From Micropterix aruncella (lineage: Eukaryota > Arthropoda > Insecta > Lepidoptera > Micropterigidae): DNA of 64,000 bases. Location: the NCBI GenBank assembly GCA_944548615.1, contig OX155952.1, positions 35,041,788 to 35,105,787 of the forward strand, read 5' to 3'. This document shows, piece after piece, positions 24,124-34,760 of this stretch (its first letter is position 1; every line of letters starts with the position of its first letter). The translations under genes and the position numbers were made by a program. The notes under the pieces were generated by a model. The model had not been told where the DNA came from and searched no databases. It worked only from the letters and a program-made list of their open reading frames with translations.

Positions 24124-25528
24124 CCCGTGCTTTTTCTGGTTTAAATGACGTGTCGCAACCTTAAATCAGTGCATATCCTATCAATGCTCTTTGTAAGCTA
24201 AATATCTTACAGCCAACCACTTATTTTCAACTTACGAAAATGTTACATCTGCATGCCGAAATGTCCTTCGTTGCGCACTCCTGATGGCGAAACTGCTTTT
24301 CAAAATCAATATTCAAAATTAATATTCTACCTGTACATGGTTTATGCGTCTTTCAGTATTTTTTTATTGAATTTCAGGTTTTTCACGCAAATTAACTAAA
24401 CTATTCGAGATTACAAGTTTCGAATAGTGGTCCCTTCCGAAAATATTTTCAATTGTTTTACGCTTATTGGAGTCGATCTATTTTTTATATAATGAGCATC
24501 GTATCGATCGAATCTTGGGGTTTAAAACTATCTCCTTTTCTTATATCTCGGACTGAAAACAACATCGCTTTCTCATGTCTTCAGACTGAAATTTCACGCT
24601 GATTCTATGGCGTTTCTCAAAAAACGAAATATGTTTTCTTACGCTTCCCCATTAACTAAAATACATGTAGAGTATTATAATAAGTTATAACAAAGATGGC
24701 ATTAACATCCATTAATAAAAAACAAATATAAAAAATAAAATACTTACTGCTGTTTGCTTTCTCGTGACGATGCGTGACGACGCGGCACTGCGGTGTAGAA
24801 GAATAAAATATTACGTGAGCGGGAACTGATAAGAGCTAACCGAAAAATATGTGCTCCCGCTTCCAATAGCAGCAGGGAAGTGAATCTATTTCATAGCGCG
24901 CCTGTGTATTTATTAACGCGGCCAGCCCATACAAAAAATGTATGGAGAATCTGATACCTGATTTTCTGGGATTTATTGAATAAAATCCTATTACAATAAT
25001 TGAAATTTAAATATTTTATAGTGAAGATATGTCATTTAACTTTCTTTTATAATAATTTGTAATTCAAATTAGTTATTATTTTCCCAGTGAGGACTAAAAC
25101 CCCGCGCCCATTTTTGTATATTTTCTCGGATGTTTTTATAAAAAACTACGCAAACTATTGCCAAATTTATTAGCTCACCTTATAAATGACTTATTGATAA
25201 AAACGAGTGTTTTTTGTCACTGCGTTTATTAGCGTAGTTTTAGCGGAATAACTAAAACGCTAGACCCTAATTTGAGAAATTTCGAAAGTCTGGAGAAGCT
25301 TTAGTTATTATTAACATCAGCTAAATGATTTTTTCGTGGAGTTGTAGGATAAATCATTACGTTCAATAATACCTTTGTATTTTTGTCTAATTTCTACATC
25401 CCGCCAGACGCATTCCGCGACTTCTTGAAGTAGTCAGACTGCTATTTTTTTGCATTAATGATCGTCTCTAATGTATGGAAAAGATTTATAACTGGAAAAA
25501 TAAGTACGATTCGATTGCACCTTACCGC
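24124..25528. other. noncoding, no gene recognised
   Basis: AT-rich sequence with a modest GC-richer patch near 24,770-24,930. No recognisable protein, RNA or repeat edge was found. Confidence 0.4.
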
Positions 25529-25580
25529 ATACCTTTCTGAGGTGACGGGTTCGCCCGTTGTAGTTGACAGCTCTAGTTGG
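25529..25580 (+). mobile_element. unnamed retro-repeat, copy 6 (3' end only)
   Basis: About 50 bp match only the 3' end of the family: 'tgaggtgacgggttcgcccg' then 'ttgtagttgacagctctagt'. All upstream blocks are missing. This is the most severe 5' truncation in the window and fits incomplete reverse transcription starting at the 3' end. Confidence 0.8.
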
Positions 25581-25799
25581 GCACTGGGGCCCAAGACTAT
25601 GAAATGCCTTTGACCAAAAGAAGTCGTCATTGGAGGAGTATCTATTTTGTTGTCAACGGGGAAGTGCTGTATGTACTTGTTGTGAGGAAGTCCTATTGTA
25701 TTGGAATTGAATAAAGTAAACGGGCTGATTTTCTAGTAAAGTATAATCGTATCTTTTCAAATATTTCTTTCATCCCTAAATATCTGTTAACGATAACAT

Positions 25800-26040
25800 A
25801 TCACTGTAGTGCATACATACACACTAACAAAAATCAATGATCGGTACGAGTACGAAATCGGGGGGTTTTCCATCATTAAAAACACATTTTGCTCCCTCGG
25901 CGCAAGAGAATTATTACCGGCGCAGGGGTCGAGAGACCATATCTTCAGGAAACTCGATGTGGCTTCCCCCATGCTGGCCGACGCGCGGTCGCACCCGCGT
26001 TGGGGGAAGAGTGAAAAATTGCATTACAAATACCCTATAG
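25800..26040. other. GC-rich patch with overlapping open frames, unrecognised
   Basis: Open frames overlap on both strands and include 'gaccatatcttcaggaaact' and a GC-rich 'cgacgcgcggtcgcacccgc' segment. No domain is recognised. It may be a remnant of an unknown element. Confidence 0.3.
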
Positions 26041-26254
26041 AAAAATGTAATTATTTAACACGTAACGTGTGTACGGTAATGATTTTCAGTTGAAATGCTC
26101 GTTTGCGTCAGCTTCTATGCTATATTCAACGAGTTGATAGACTGTTGCATCTTTACCCAAAGAAAAGAAAAAAAAAGCCAGAGAGAACCAACATTTTAGT
26201 GTGACACAAAAGTTATCAAAAGAAGTTATTTGGTACAACTATTGATTATATAGG

Positions 26255-27005
26255 GTACTAGCTGACCCGTGCCCACTCGTTGGGCGGTAGGTAGAACTTT
26301 TTACCTGTGATGAAATTATGAGTGTGGTTCGGTTAGTACTGAGTGCTATGATTTATTTCCTGACTGCCAAAAGAAGGGTTATATTTTTACTGCATATGTA
26401 TGTATGTATTTGCAATGCACTTTGACTATAATACCGTTATTTGTGAGTGTCTTCTTGTGAGTGTCTTATTTGTGAGCGTTTTATCTCTTTAACTATTTAT
26501 GCAGTAAAAGGGAAATTATATGGAATAAAAGGGAAAAGTCGTTTGTTTTAAATACTTGAGACAATAAATTTACTTATTTTGATAAGAATTCATAATTGTT
26601 GATAATATGACCAATAAACATGACCTAACGATTTAAATTATTTTTTAAATATAAAAAACTACTTTTTGTGACTTAAATATAATAGTTAGACATATGGTGT
26701 CACCAACTTTTTTGTAGGCATTATCAAGCTCTACAACTTTTCTCTAGGACTTAATCATATATCTCTCATCGTTAGGGCAGCGTTAGTTAGCAAAATTTTC
26801 GTTCGACCGTTTATTCTCCGACTTACTTTGCAAATCTGACGACCACGAAAAAGTCTTTTAATTTTTCGTATTAATATATAGCCTATGACACTCACAAATA
26901 ACGTGGCTTTCTATTGGTAAAAGAATTTTCAAAATCGGTTCAGTAGACCAGAGATTACTTCCTACAACATCACAAACTTTACCTCTTTATAATATTAGTA
27001 TAGAT
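26255..27005 (+). repeat. dispersed lepidopteran-type repeat, ~750 bp
   Basis: The segment starts 'ggtactagctgacccgtgcc' and ends 'ttataatattagtatagat', with 'aaaatcggttcagtagacca' close to the end. These start and end phrases are typical of a very common repeat in moth and butterfly genomes, often linked to RTE-type elements; the class is from general knowledge. The body is AT-rich and non-coding. Confidence 0.65.
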
Positions 27006-27009
27006 TAAA

Positions 27010-27130
27010 TTACTCAGTGCCATAGTACGTTAGGGCAGCTAGGATTTTACTATGAAACGAAACATGTAGATGGCTCTCATAGTTCCAAACAATGATTAAA
27101 ATTTTCTTATGTACAAAATGGCGGCGCACT
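27010..27130 (+). repeat. dispersed repeat, pair of 49,770-49,890
   Basis: It matches the reverse complement of 49,770-49,890, sharing 'tacgtt(a/t)(g/t)ggcag', 'taggattttactatgaaacg' (variant) and 'catagttccaaaca'. Both copies are non-coding and diverged. The start lies directly after the preceding repeat's end. Confidence 0.6.
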
Positions 27131-27589
27131 ATAGACGTGCTCTAAGCACGCATATACGGTATCCTATCTCGATATTCAGTAATAATATAATAACAAACGA
27201 ATTTTGAAGTCGTAGCAATTATAATTTTAATAATATTTACATAAACATGTCAGTTTTTGATTTGGTATACTGGTTTCAACACGTAATAATTACAGACTTT
27301 AAAGTTCAGGTAGACTAATAGATATCTCTCTATCTATTCGTATTATTTCATTGAAGTAATAGACTGATGTTTATATAGAGTAATATATCGCAATCTAACT
27401 CTGAGTAATATTTCACTGATGTAATCAGCCTATAACGAAATGCGATAGATGACTCAAATAAATGTATTTTGTTTATATGTATATGTATGTATATTATTAT
27501 TGATTAAATGATTGGGTTTTATAATCAATGAGTGCTTTCTAAAAAAACATCCATTATTAATGTTATTATATATTATATGGCCAAATAGA

Positions 27590-28145
27590 TTGCTATTAGT
27601 TTGGCACAATGCCATCAGCGCCACCTGCATGTCGCCGGCGCAGAAGGGTTGCCAAAACGTTCTATGGCATTGAGCAATCTAGTACCCTATATAATCAATG
27701 GTATAACTTTAGATAGCAAACTGAACTGGGGAAGTTATATTGTGATCAAATGCAGGAAAGCAGCCATGACCTTACGGCAATGCGAAAGGATGACTGGTAA
27801 GACGTAAGGTAAGGATGGTGGAGTCTTTCTCCTAGAAATACGCTGTGGCTGTACACGGCTGTCATAATTAAAAAAACGAATTCTTGAAGCAATAGAGCAA
27901 TGGAGCATCTTCGAAGGCCTTCAAAAAAGCCAACGACTGTACAGATACTTGCATTCATAGAAGCCACTGGTACAAGAAGAGCAACACCCACCTTGGGCCT
28001 ACTGTCTCTAGACCTTTTCATAAGATGTAGCGAGAGAAGCCTATATTACTCAGCAGCTAAAACTTTGGAAAGCGAAGGGTAAAAAAAAGCAAAACAAAAT
28101 TTTACAGCAGGTGTGGGATGACTTGTCATTACTAAGGATGGATAT
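27590..28145 (+). pseudogene. LINE RT to RNase H linker fragment
   Basis: The + strand, through frameshifts, contains GITLDSKLNWGSYI, KCRKAAMTLRQCERMTGKT, a SQRLYRYLHS-like stretch, and LGLLSLDLFIR followed by AAKTLESEG. This is the region downstream of the RT palm in jockey/R1-like elements that carry RNase H. The stretch 27,900-28,145 is repeated at 29,540-29,790. It is broken and inactive. Confidence 0.75.
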
Positions 28146-28180
28146 AATCATATAATATATAGTATATTCAGTTATATAAT

Positions 28181-28478
28181 GGGCCCGATTGCGTTTCTTT
28201 GTGAACTAAAACTAAAATTAGTCCAAGCGAACGAGACAGAGCAACACGTTAGAGCGGTATATGAAACGAACGATCGTCGATAAATACTACCTGCCGAACT
28301 TATACTCGTCCGAATAAATTCGAGCATATTTCGTGCGGTGTAAGATTTGACCTTGGCGGGCAGTTTTAATGCAAAAAGTGACAACCGGTCATCTCACACT
28401 TCGCTCTAGCGTATTGCCCTGTCTCGTTCACACGGACTAATTTCTGATTTTAGTTCACGAAGAAACGCAATCGAGCCC
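28181..28478. mobile_element. 298-bp MITE, ~85-bp inverted ends, AAT duplication
   Basis: The left end 'gggcccgattgcgtttcttt' pairs with the right end 'gaagaaacgcaatcgagccc', and pairing continues inward past 'aacgagacag(a/g)gcaa'. The element is flanked by AAT on both sides (28,178-28,180 and 28,479-28,481). A 3-bp target duplication is typical of PIF/Harbinger elements. It is non-coding and sits immediately downstream of the LINE fragment. Confidence 0.85.
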
Positions 28479-28529
28479 AATAGGTCCTACGGAATATTAG
28501 TTAATAATAATGTTATATACTATCTTATA

Positions 28530-29440
28530 TAGGATGGCGCAGAGGAAACGCATGTTTTTGAATGAATAGTATTTCGCAAAGAGAAGGGTGATGACCTCGC
28601 CCCATTGCCAACAGAGAGCCTGGGTAATGCAGTTTTTGCCATGGTAACGTGGATGACAGATCGTCGTGTGTTTGCCGTCGAGCATTTTTTTAGTAACCTT
28701 GATTCGGCACGTTATGACTTCGGCACGTTATGTTCACATGTTACAAAATTTTCATTTATCTGAACTTCAACGGCGATAAGTTAACATGCGAGAACTGTGG
28801 TTCCAACAAGACGGTGAAACAGCTTACATGGCGAGAGCATCGATAGGATGTGTTCGTCAAATGTTTCCTCAACATGTGATGTTCCGTTTCGGCGATGTTC
28901 CTTAACCCGGCGGTCACAAGACTGGTCTGCATGCGACTTCTTTTTGTAGGGTTACCTTAAGTCTAAAAAAACGCTAACAAACACAGTACGTTTCAGGAAC
29001 TGAAAATTGCTATTCGTCAAGAAATCGCAAGAGTACCAGAAGAAATCATTTTAAGTGTGATGCGCAACTTTCAAGAGCGGTTGGAGATGTGCGACCGCGA
29101 AGCAAGGCGACAGACACTTGACCGACATTATTTTCCATCAATAATTTAAAAGTACATTAATATTACTTTATGTAACTGTAATTAAAACAAAATTATCTTG
29201 GAAATAAAACAAATATACTTACGTGAAAAACATGCGTTTCTTCTGAGCCACCTTGTAATTTCTTCGTTTCAAAAAAATGCTTGACGGCAAACACACGACG
29301 CTCTGTCGTCCACGTTGCCATGTCTAAAACTGCATTACCTGGGCTCTCTGTTGGCAATGCGGTGAGGTCATCACCCTTCTCATTGCGATATACTATCCAT
29401 TCAGAAAACATGCGTTTCCTATGCGCTACCCTGCATATAT
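28530..29440 (+). pseudogene. broken DDE transposase remnant with inverted N-terminal duplicate
   Basis: The left part (28,545-28,690) encodes GNAVFAMVTWMTDRRVFAVE followed by HFF, like the N-terminal domain seen before IS630/Tc1-type transposases. The middle (28,790-29,140) encodes WFQQDGETAYMARASI, FGDVP and a region of the form ATSF-C-V-LSLKKR, i.e. the second half of the DDE domain, with stops and frameshifts. The right part (29,225-29,440) is the N-terminal region again but inverted (GNAVLDMATWTTERRVFAVK on the minus strand). The central catalytic core is deleted. The roughly 190-bp inverted ends could be a rearrangement product. Confidence 0.7.
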
Positions 29441-29529
29441 GTTATATAATAAGTCCTAAGGATAAGAACCTTGTTAATACCGAAGCATCGGATAAAATAA
29501 CTATTAACACTTAAAATTCAAAATAAAAT

Positions 29530-29889
29530 GAGCGATAGGTGGCTGAGAAGTTATCTCGAATGCCTTCAAAAAAAATAATAACTGTACAGAGACTTGCATA
29601 CATAAAAGCCACTAGTGCCATGAGAGAAGCACCCGTATATTGGTCCTACCACGTCTAGACTAGATGTAGCGAGAACAGCTATTCCTCTTCAGCAGCTAAC
29701 ACTTTGGAAAGTGAAGGGGAAAACAAAAAGCACATGAAAATTATACAGCAGGCGTGGGACGACTTTTCTTTACAAAATATGGATATAGACAAACTGCTAC
29801 TTAAGTACACTTTCAGGAAAGATTATACAATAAGTCCCGAGGGTAAGGACCTTGTTAATACCGAGGCATCCAATAAAATAACTAAATAG
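29530..29889 (+). pseudogene. second copy of the LINE RNase H linker fragment
   Basis: The first 250 bp match 27,900-28,145 in the same orientation ('ctgtacagagacttgcatac', 'gatgtagcgagaacagc', 'cagcagctaacactttggaa', 'cagcaggcgtgggacgact'). The frame continues further here: SLQNMDIDKLLLKYTFRKDY followed by GKDLVNTEASNKI, toward an RNase H domain that is missing. The word 'aaggaccttgttaataccgaggc' also recurs at about 29,465 in variant form. Confidence 0.75.
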
Positions 29890-29927
29890 TTATTTTATAG
29901 TTATATATAGTATAACTGTATATAACT

Positions 29928-30285
29928 GTAGAAGCTACCTGAAGCTAGTCATTGATTAAAGTCTAATTGGGTTTTGTAAACAAAATTTAGTTCAACGTCA
30001 ATAAATTCCAACATCCCTGCGAGGAAAATCGTAAAGTTGGCCCAGTGATGTCTTGTTCATTAGAAGGGATCGCGAGGATACCGTAGCACCAGCCCCTTCA
30101 TTTGTTTTCAACTATAGGTGTAAATACACCTAATGAACAAGAGATCCCTGGGCCAACTCTACGAATTTCCTCGCTGGAACGTTGGAATTTATTGACTTTG
30201 AATTCATTTTATTTAGAAAAACCCAATTAGAACATAATCAATGTTCTCCATACGTATTATAAACAAATATACAAGTGGCTTCTAC
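29928..30285. mobile_element. 358-bp foldback MITE
   Basis: Inverted arms start 'gtagaagc' at each end. They share 'attgattatg(t)tctaattggg', 'aataaattccaac', 'gcgaggaaa(a/t)tcg', 'agttggccca' and 'ttgttcatta'. Paired length is about 150 bp per arm, with a short loop near 30,080-30,110. No coding potential is present. Target duplication is unclear. Confidence 0.85.
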
Positions 30286-30857
30286 ATTATTAAGCTTAAG
30301 GGGAACTACAACTAAATTGTGTTGTCTGGATGCTCAGGATGCTCATTAAACTATTTTCCGAAAATATGGCAAAAATAATGTTAAAGCTATTAGGTTACAC
30401 CCTACCTAAATGGAAACCATAGAAAGGCTGCTACGGTTGTATTATTTGGTTGTGTTATTAATCCGATCAGAAAACCAATGCATTAAAAGGAGGAGGGGTC
30501 GAAAAAGGGAAACATAAACATCAAACGTCAAATTTAATGGTGGGGTGAAGTATTAAGCGTGTAATTCGATTTGCGTTACCGTCCCTATTCTGCGTCGCGG
30601 GCGGTTTCGTTAATTTTTGTATCCAATATCCATTACCTGCAATTCTGCCCATGTAATTAAAAAGGATTTCTTTGATGTATTTAATGTATTTGAATGCTGA
30701 AATGGGGTTAAACTTATAGTTTCATCAAATATTAAATATGCCCGACTGACATATAATTACACAGGCGACAATTTGCCGGCACAGCGATGATACGAAAATA
30801 TTGCTGGAAAGACTGATGAAGTATTTTCTTATGACGCACCACATGACCAAAGTACTT
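30286..30857. other. noncoding, no gene recognised
   Basis: Nothing recognisable is present in this short interval between elements. Confidence 0.4.
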
Positions 30858-30889
30858 TGGAGCTGTCATCTGCAACGGGCGAACCGACA
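30858..30889 (-). mobile_element. older copy of the unnamed retro-repeat, 3' end (host of copy 7)
   Basis: The minus strand reads 'ggtgtcggttcgcccgttgc' then 'agatgacagctcc', a diverged version of the family 3' end. It sits directly against the 14-bp duplication of the younger copy 7. Copy 7 therefore inserted just inside an older family member. Confidence 0.7.
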
Positions 30890-30903
30890 CCTCGGGCTGG
30901 ATC

Positions 30904-31518
30904 AACTAGAGTTGTCGACTACAGTGGGCGAGCCCGTCACCTCAGGAAGTTTTAACGATTAGTCGTTCTATCTCCCTGGAGTGAGCGCAGAAGACTTAGG
31001 ACAAAAACAGTCCACCGTCTAGCTCCGCCACAAACCTGTAAGAGGCCAACGCCTTAACCGCGAGATAGCCAGGAGTGTTACCCAGCGGGCTTACACTCAC
31101 GCCCTCACTTCCAATTGCGACCAGATTACTCCAGTCTCTCGATTGGTTACGAGTTCGAAGTCGCTTGCGCGGTCCTCTCCCTTACGTAGCGGTGAAACCT
31201 ATCGTGGACCACGGCATCCACGGCCCGGCTGTTCACCCAGGATCGGGTAGCCGATGGTCGTTTCAAGAGCAGTCGCCATAAGGTCCGCAACCACCCCCGC
31301 TCTATAGGAAACAGTACTGCTTCCAGACTCCCCCGACTGTTAGTCAGAAAACGCAATCGATTGGCTTATGCCGCACGGTGCGCAGACCGTCCAGGAGCGC
31401 CAGAAGGTTGATTCCCAGGGGAAACTAACCATAAGGCCAGAGTCCTACCCAGGCTCGCACTTCATGCGTGGAGGCAGTCGGATAGGTGTTGACCCGTGAG
31501 TGTGACCAACCCTGAAAT
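30904..31518 (-). mobile_element. unnamed retro-repeat, copy 7, with perfect 14-bp TSD
   Basis: The insertion is bounded by the identical 14-mer 'cctcgggctggatc' at 30,890-30,903 and 31,519-31,532. In its own orientation it starts 'atttcagggttggtcac', so it lacks the first 40 or so bp of full copies, and it ends 'gtcgacaactctagtt'. All internal subfamily-A blocks are present. 5' truncation plus a variable-length duplication is the usual sign of target-primed reverse transcription. No A tail is seen at the 3' end. Confidence 0.9.
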
Positions 31519-31559
31519 CCTCGGGCTGGATCGTTCTTTCAGCCGCGAAGTGATTACAC

Positions 31560-32150
31560 AGAGACTTAAGAAAGAAAATTGGTGCCGTTATCTAGCGGCT
31601 GTAATGTAGCGTTGGGTGACGTCACTAAAACGTCTATAAAAACCACCGTGCTCTCAGTTGCATGACGGCCGTCATAGCGGTGATTAACTGTTGTGGGACA
31701 TTTTTTCACGTGTAGCGGTGAGCATTCAGTTAAAAACTATGACTGAAAACGTTACTTGGACGAGCGAAACCGACGAACAATTAATTAGTTCTTGCGAAAG
31801 TATTGCTAAAATTTTTCGTCATTAATGTGCAGATGGCGACGCAATAAAATTTGAAATGCACCCTCAGTAATACGATGTTTAAAAATCACACTCTCCTCCA
31901 AACGTTTTCTTTTTCGTCTTCCAACTCTTCATCTTCCAAATATACTATTAGTGCTCTATGCCTAAATCGTCCATTTTCCACCGCTGCACGACAAACCACT
32001 CGAGTAAGTACTGAGTGACTAAGATTAAAAACGGTTGCACCACTTTCTAGGAAACCACAGCTTTGGCCAATCGAGACGCCCATCCTATCACGACCGTCAT
32101 ATCACGGCCTCTAGATAACAGCACTGCTTTTCTAAGAAAACAAAGCTGTA
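31560..32150. pseudogene. PIF/Harbinger-like transposon remnant
   Basis: On the + strand at 31,738 a short frame MTENVTWTSETDEQLISSCE resembles the start of the Myb/SANT-like accessory protein of Harbinger elements. On the - strand at 31,886-31,990 the frame contains RFRHRALIVYLEDEELEDEK, like the acidic N-terminus of Harbinger nuclease-transposases. Opposite-strand arrangement of the two genes is usual for this superfamily. The catalytic part is absent. Family assignment rests on short peptides. Confidence 0.45.
31634..31662 (+). promoter_or_regulatory. TATA box plus initiator-like site
   Basis: 'tataaaa' at about 31,635 is followed about 20 bp later by 'ctcagttgc', matching the arthropod TCAGT initiator. 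It lies about 100 bp upstream of the MTENVTW frame, so it could be the old promoter of that element gene. Confidence 0.4.
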
Positions 32151-33339
32151 GGGACTACAGAGTCCACAGTCTAGATCCACCAATACGCCGGTAAGAAGCG
32201 CACGCCGTTATTTCAAGAAACGCTATTTGAAAATCTAATTAGATTTGGTTTGTTTTGGTTCGTTTCTAACGATATTTCTCTGCGCATTTGTCATAAAATA
32301 TTTAAAAATTGTTAATTAAAATGTCAATCACATGGGATTTTAGACCCTTATATATTTGTAGTTGGAATATTAGTATTTTTTCTTTTTATGTTGGTTTTAA
32401 GTTTGATTCGCCTTATATAATTTTCATTCGTCTTCTTGCCCACCTTCCTCTACGTAGATATACGTATGTGACTATATTTGTGTATAGCTATACATATTCA
32501 ATTAGCTGTTGACGGTCCCCGGAGGACTGCCATGCCTGAGTAAAAGTGCTCCGGATCCCCTCCAATATTACCTCCTAGCTGAGCGTCTGTCCCCTGGAAA
32601 CACGCAGCGTCAATGCCGTTGGAAATATCGTCACACACATCGCCATGATGTCCCCTCGCTATCGATGGAATTCCCAGAGGGCTCTTATGTCTCACACCAC
32701 CTTCAAATTTGGCCGCCGTGCGTGCACCAATCGCCATTACGGAGTGCGTGTCGGACTTCTAGTCATAATAGAGAACAACCGAAATAATATTTATTCATCT
32801 TAGATCGCAGTTATAAATGAACGTGTCGCAACATTATTTAAGATTTTGAAAAAAATGGCCATTAAATATTATATCAAGTATATTATATCAAATAGGCAAC
32901 ATCAACACTAAGTTATAAATTTAAATAATCAAGGAAAGAGTAATCATCAACAAATAAATCAATGATCAAAAGAAATACTTAAGGGAAACGTACTACATTC
33001 AATGAATCTTGATTTATATATGAATTATAAGAGTAACGTATGAAATTTAGTGAATAAAATGTTATTGAAAAATATTTATTTGCAGCTGTTGTTATAAAAA
33101 ACATATACAAAAAAACAAAAACACAGATTAAAAATTAAAACTGTTAATAGACAAAGACTATGTAATAAAACTACAAACGCTGCAAATTCCTATCCAAATA
33201 TCCTCAGGATATCCGTTATTTAATCAAATTTTGTATTATTGCCGATTATATAATGGAATTGCATTTTATTTATTATATTATCTTTTAATATTTTTTAATA
33301 TTATTATTATTATTTTTGAAGACCACATTTTATGGCAAT
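32151..33339. other. noncoding; unrecognised GC-rich patch at 32.5 kb
   Basis: A sharply bounded GC-rich block at 32,505-32,790 has open frames on both strands (92 and 79 codons) but no recognised domain. The rest is AT-rich. The block may be a piece of a retroelement coding region. Confidence 0.4.
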
Positions 33340-33566
33340 TTAGTGTTATTAGCTTTTTACTAAAACTTGTACATTTGTAAGCAATCAACCAAACTTGATT
33401 GTAATATTAGAGTCCTGTCCACCCTAGAACGGGCTAGTCCCAGTTGGGTGACAGAATCAAATAAGCAAAAGGTAAAGTTTTTGCCCTTCCTGTTATTTTT
33501 GTAAGCAAATGAATGTTTTATAGTATTTGATTCTTAAATAAAATAAAGATAAATAAATAAAATCTC
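33340..33566 (+). repeat. non-LTR retroelement 3' end with TAAA tail
   Basis: The sequence runs through 'gggctagtcccagttgggtg', 'aagtttttgcccttcctg' and ends in 'aaataaaataaagataaata' repeats at 33,535-33,560. This layout is typical of a + strand CR1/jockey-type 3' UTR. No coding part is attached. Confidence 0.55.
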
Positions 33567-33891
33567 TTATACTGGTTTTCAGGACACACCTATTAATTAT
33601 TGGTACATATATGATTTTAAAATAAAATAACCAAATCAAATTAATTTTCAAAATAAAAATCAAAATAATCATAATCAAATAAATCCACAAATCAAAATAT
33701 TTAACATTAAATGATATTAAAATAAAATAACCAAATTAAATAAATTTAAAAATCTACAAATAAAAAATCAAAAAAATCAAATTCAAAATATTTAAATTCA
33801 AATAATCATGTTACAAATTTATAAATAAACAATGACTAGTAATAATCAAAAAAACAAATATTTTTTTTGAAATAAAATCAAATTATGATAT

Positions 33892-34200
33892 CTAAATATC
33901 TTCCTTTAATAATAAACTCTTATAGTGGTCCTTAAATACTGCCATCGATTTCGATCGCAAAGCCATTCCCAACCGATTCCATACAATCGCAGAATAATAG
34001 GAAAAACTACCCTGGAAATGTGTAATGTTGTGCTTGGGTATTATAGCAAGTTGTTCAAGTGCCCGTGTTGAATGGACATGCCGGTTACGGGACCACGTCA
34101 TAATCGAGTAAAGATATCGCGGCTGTTTATCGCGTACTACCTTGAGTACAAGGGACGCAAGATGGAGCTGCCTTCTTTTACTCATATTCAACATGGAAGT
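33892..34200 (-). pseudogene. LINE ORF2 C-terminal fragment
   Basis: A 100-codon minus-strand frame contains KRRQLHLASLVLKVVRDKQP, RYLYSIMTW, HNITHFQGSFSYYSAIVWNR and AVFKDHYKSLLL. This is the conserved tail of jockey/CR1-like reverse transcriptases. The upstream RT domain is missing and the following 3' UTR (33,570-33,890) is A-rich. It is probably a 5'-truncated insertion. Confidence 0.75.
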
Positions 34201-34329
34201 AAATCAACAGAAATTCCTACCAACCTTGAAATGCAGCAGAAAATAAATAAAATATTAAACAAACACAATTGAAGTATAACTATAAAAAGCAGTGTAATTA
34301 AATATGTAGTTGTATTAAATATGTGACGC

Positions 34330-34760
34330 TAGTTGTGCGCCGCGGATTCACCGGCCGTTTAATTTTAATGAAGTCGGATTATTATAAATAATTTAGAGTG
34401 GCATAGACAATATTTTTAAGCATATTTTCTTGTGGTATTAATATATACTGGTTTTCGCCTCAATCTATCTAGATAAGGTATACACAGTTCGGCTCTTCTC
34501 GGTAAAGCTCGGTCCTCGTCGAACGACCGCGACACGTCGTCACGTCGCGTCACGTTGGCCCCCGACCCACCGTGACCGTGTCTCCTGCCGTGCCTCTCGG
34601 CCCTCGACCCACCATAACGTATTCTTTGCTCGGCTCCTAAGGGCCGTAACGTGATGTTAAATAGCCTAGAACTCTCCTCAAGAACAAGAATTGTGCGAAC
34701 GTGTACGATTTTGTAAAACTTTATGTAATGTTTGTATAGATTTCTGTAACTTTCCATAAT
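34330..34760 (-). other. GC-rich block, possible solo LTR
   Basis: On the minus strand a GC-rich core (34,490-34,650, with 'gtgggtcg' twice) is followed by AT-rich sequence and ends 'gcgcacaactagcgtcaca', which resembles the junction of an LTR and a primer-binding site. A 113-codon frame crosses it, but its Arg/Gly-rich stretch looks like a translation of GC-rich repeats. No gag, protease or RT is adjacent. The LTR idea is weak. Confidence 0.3.
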
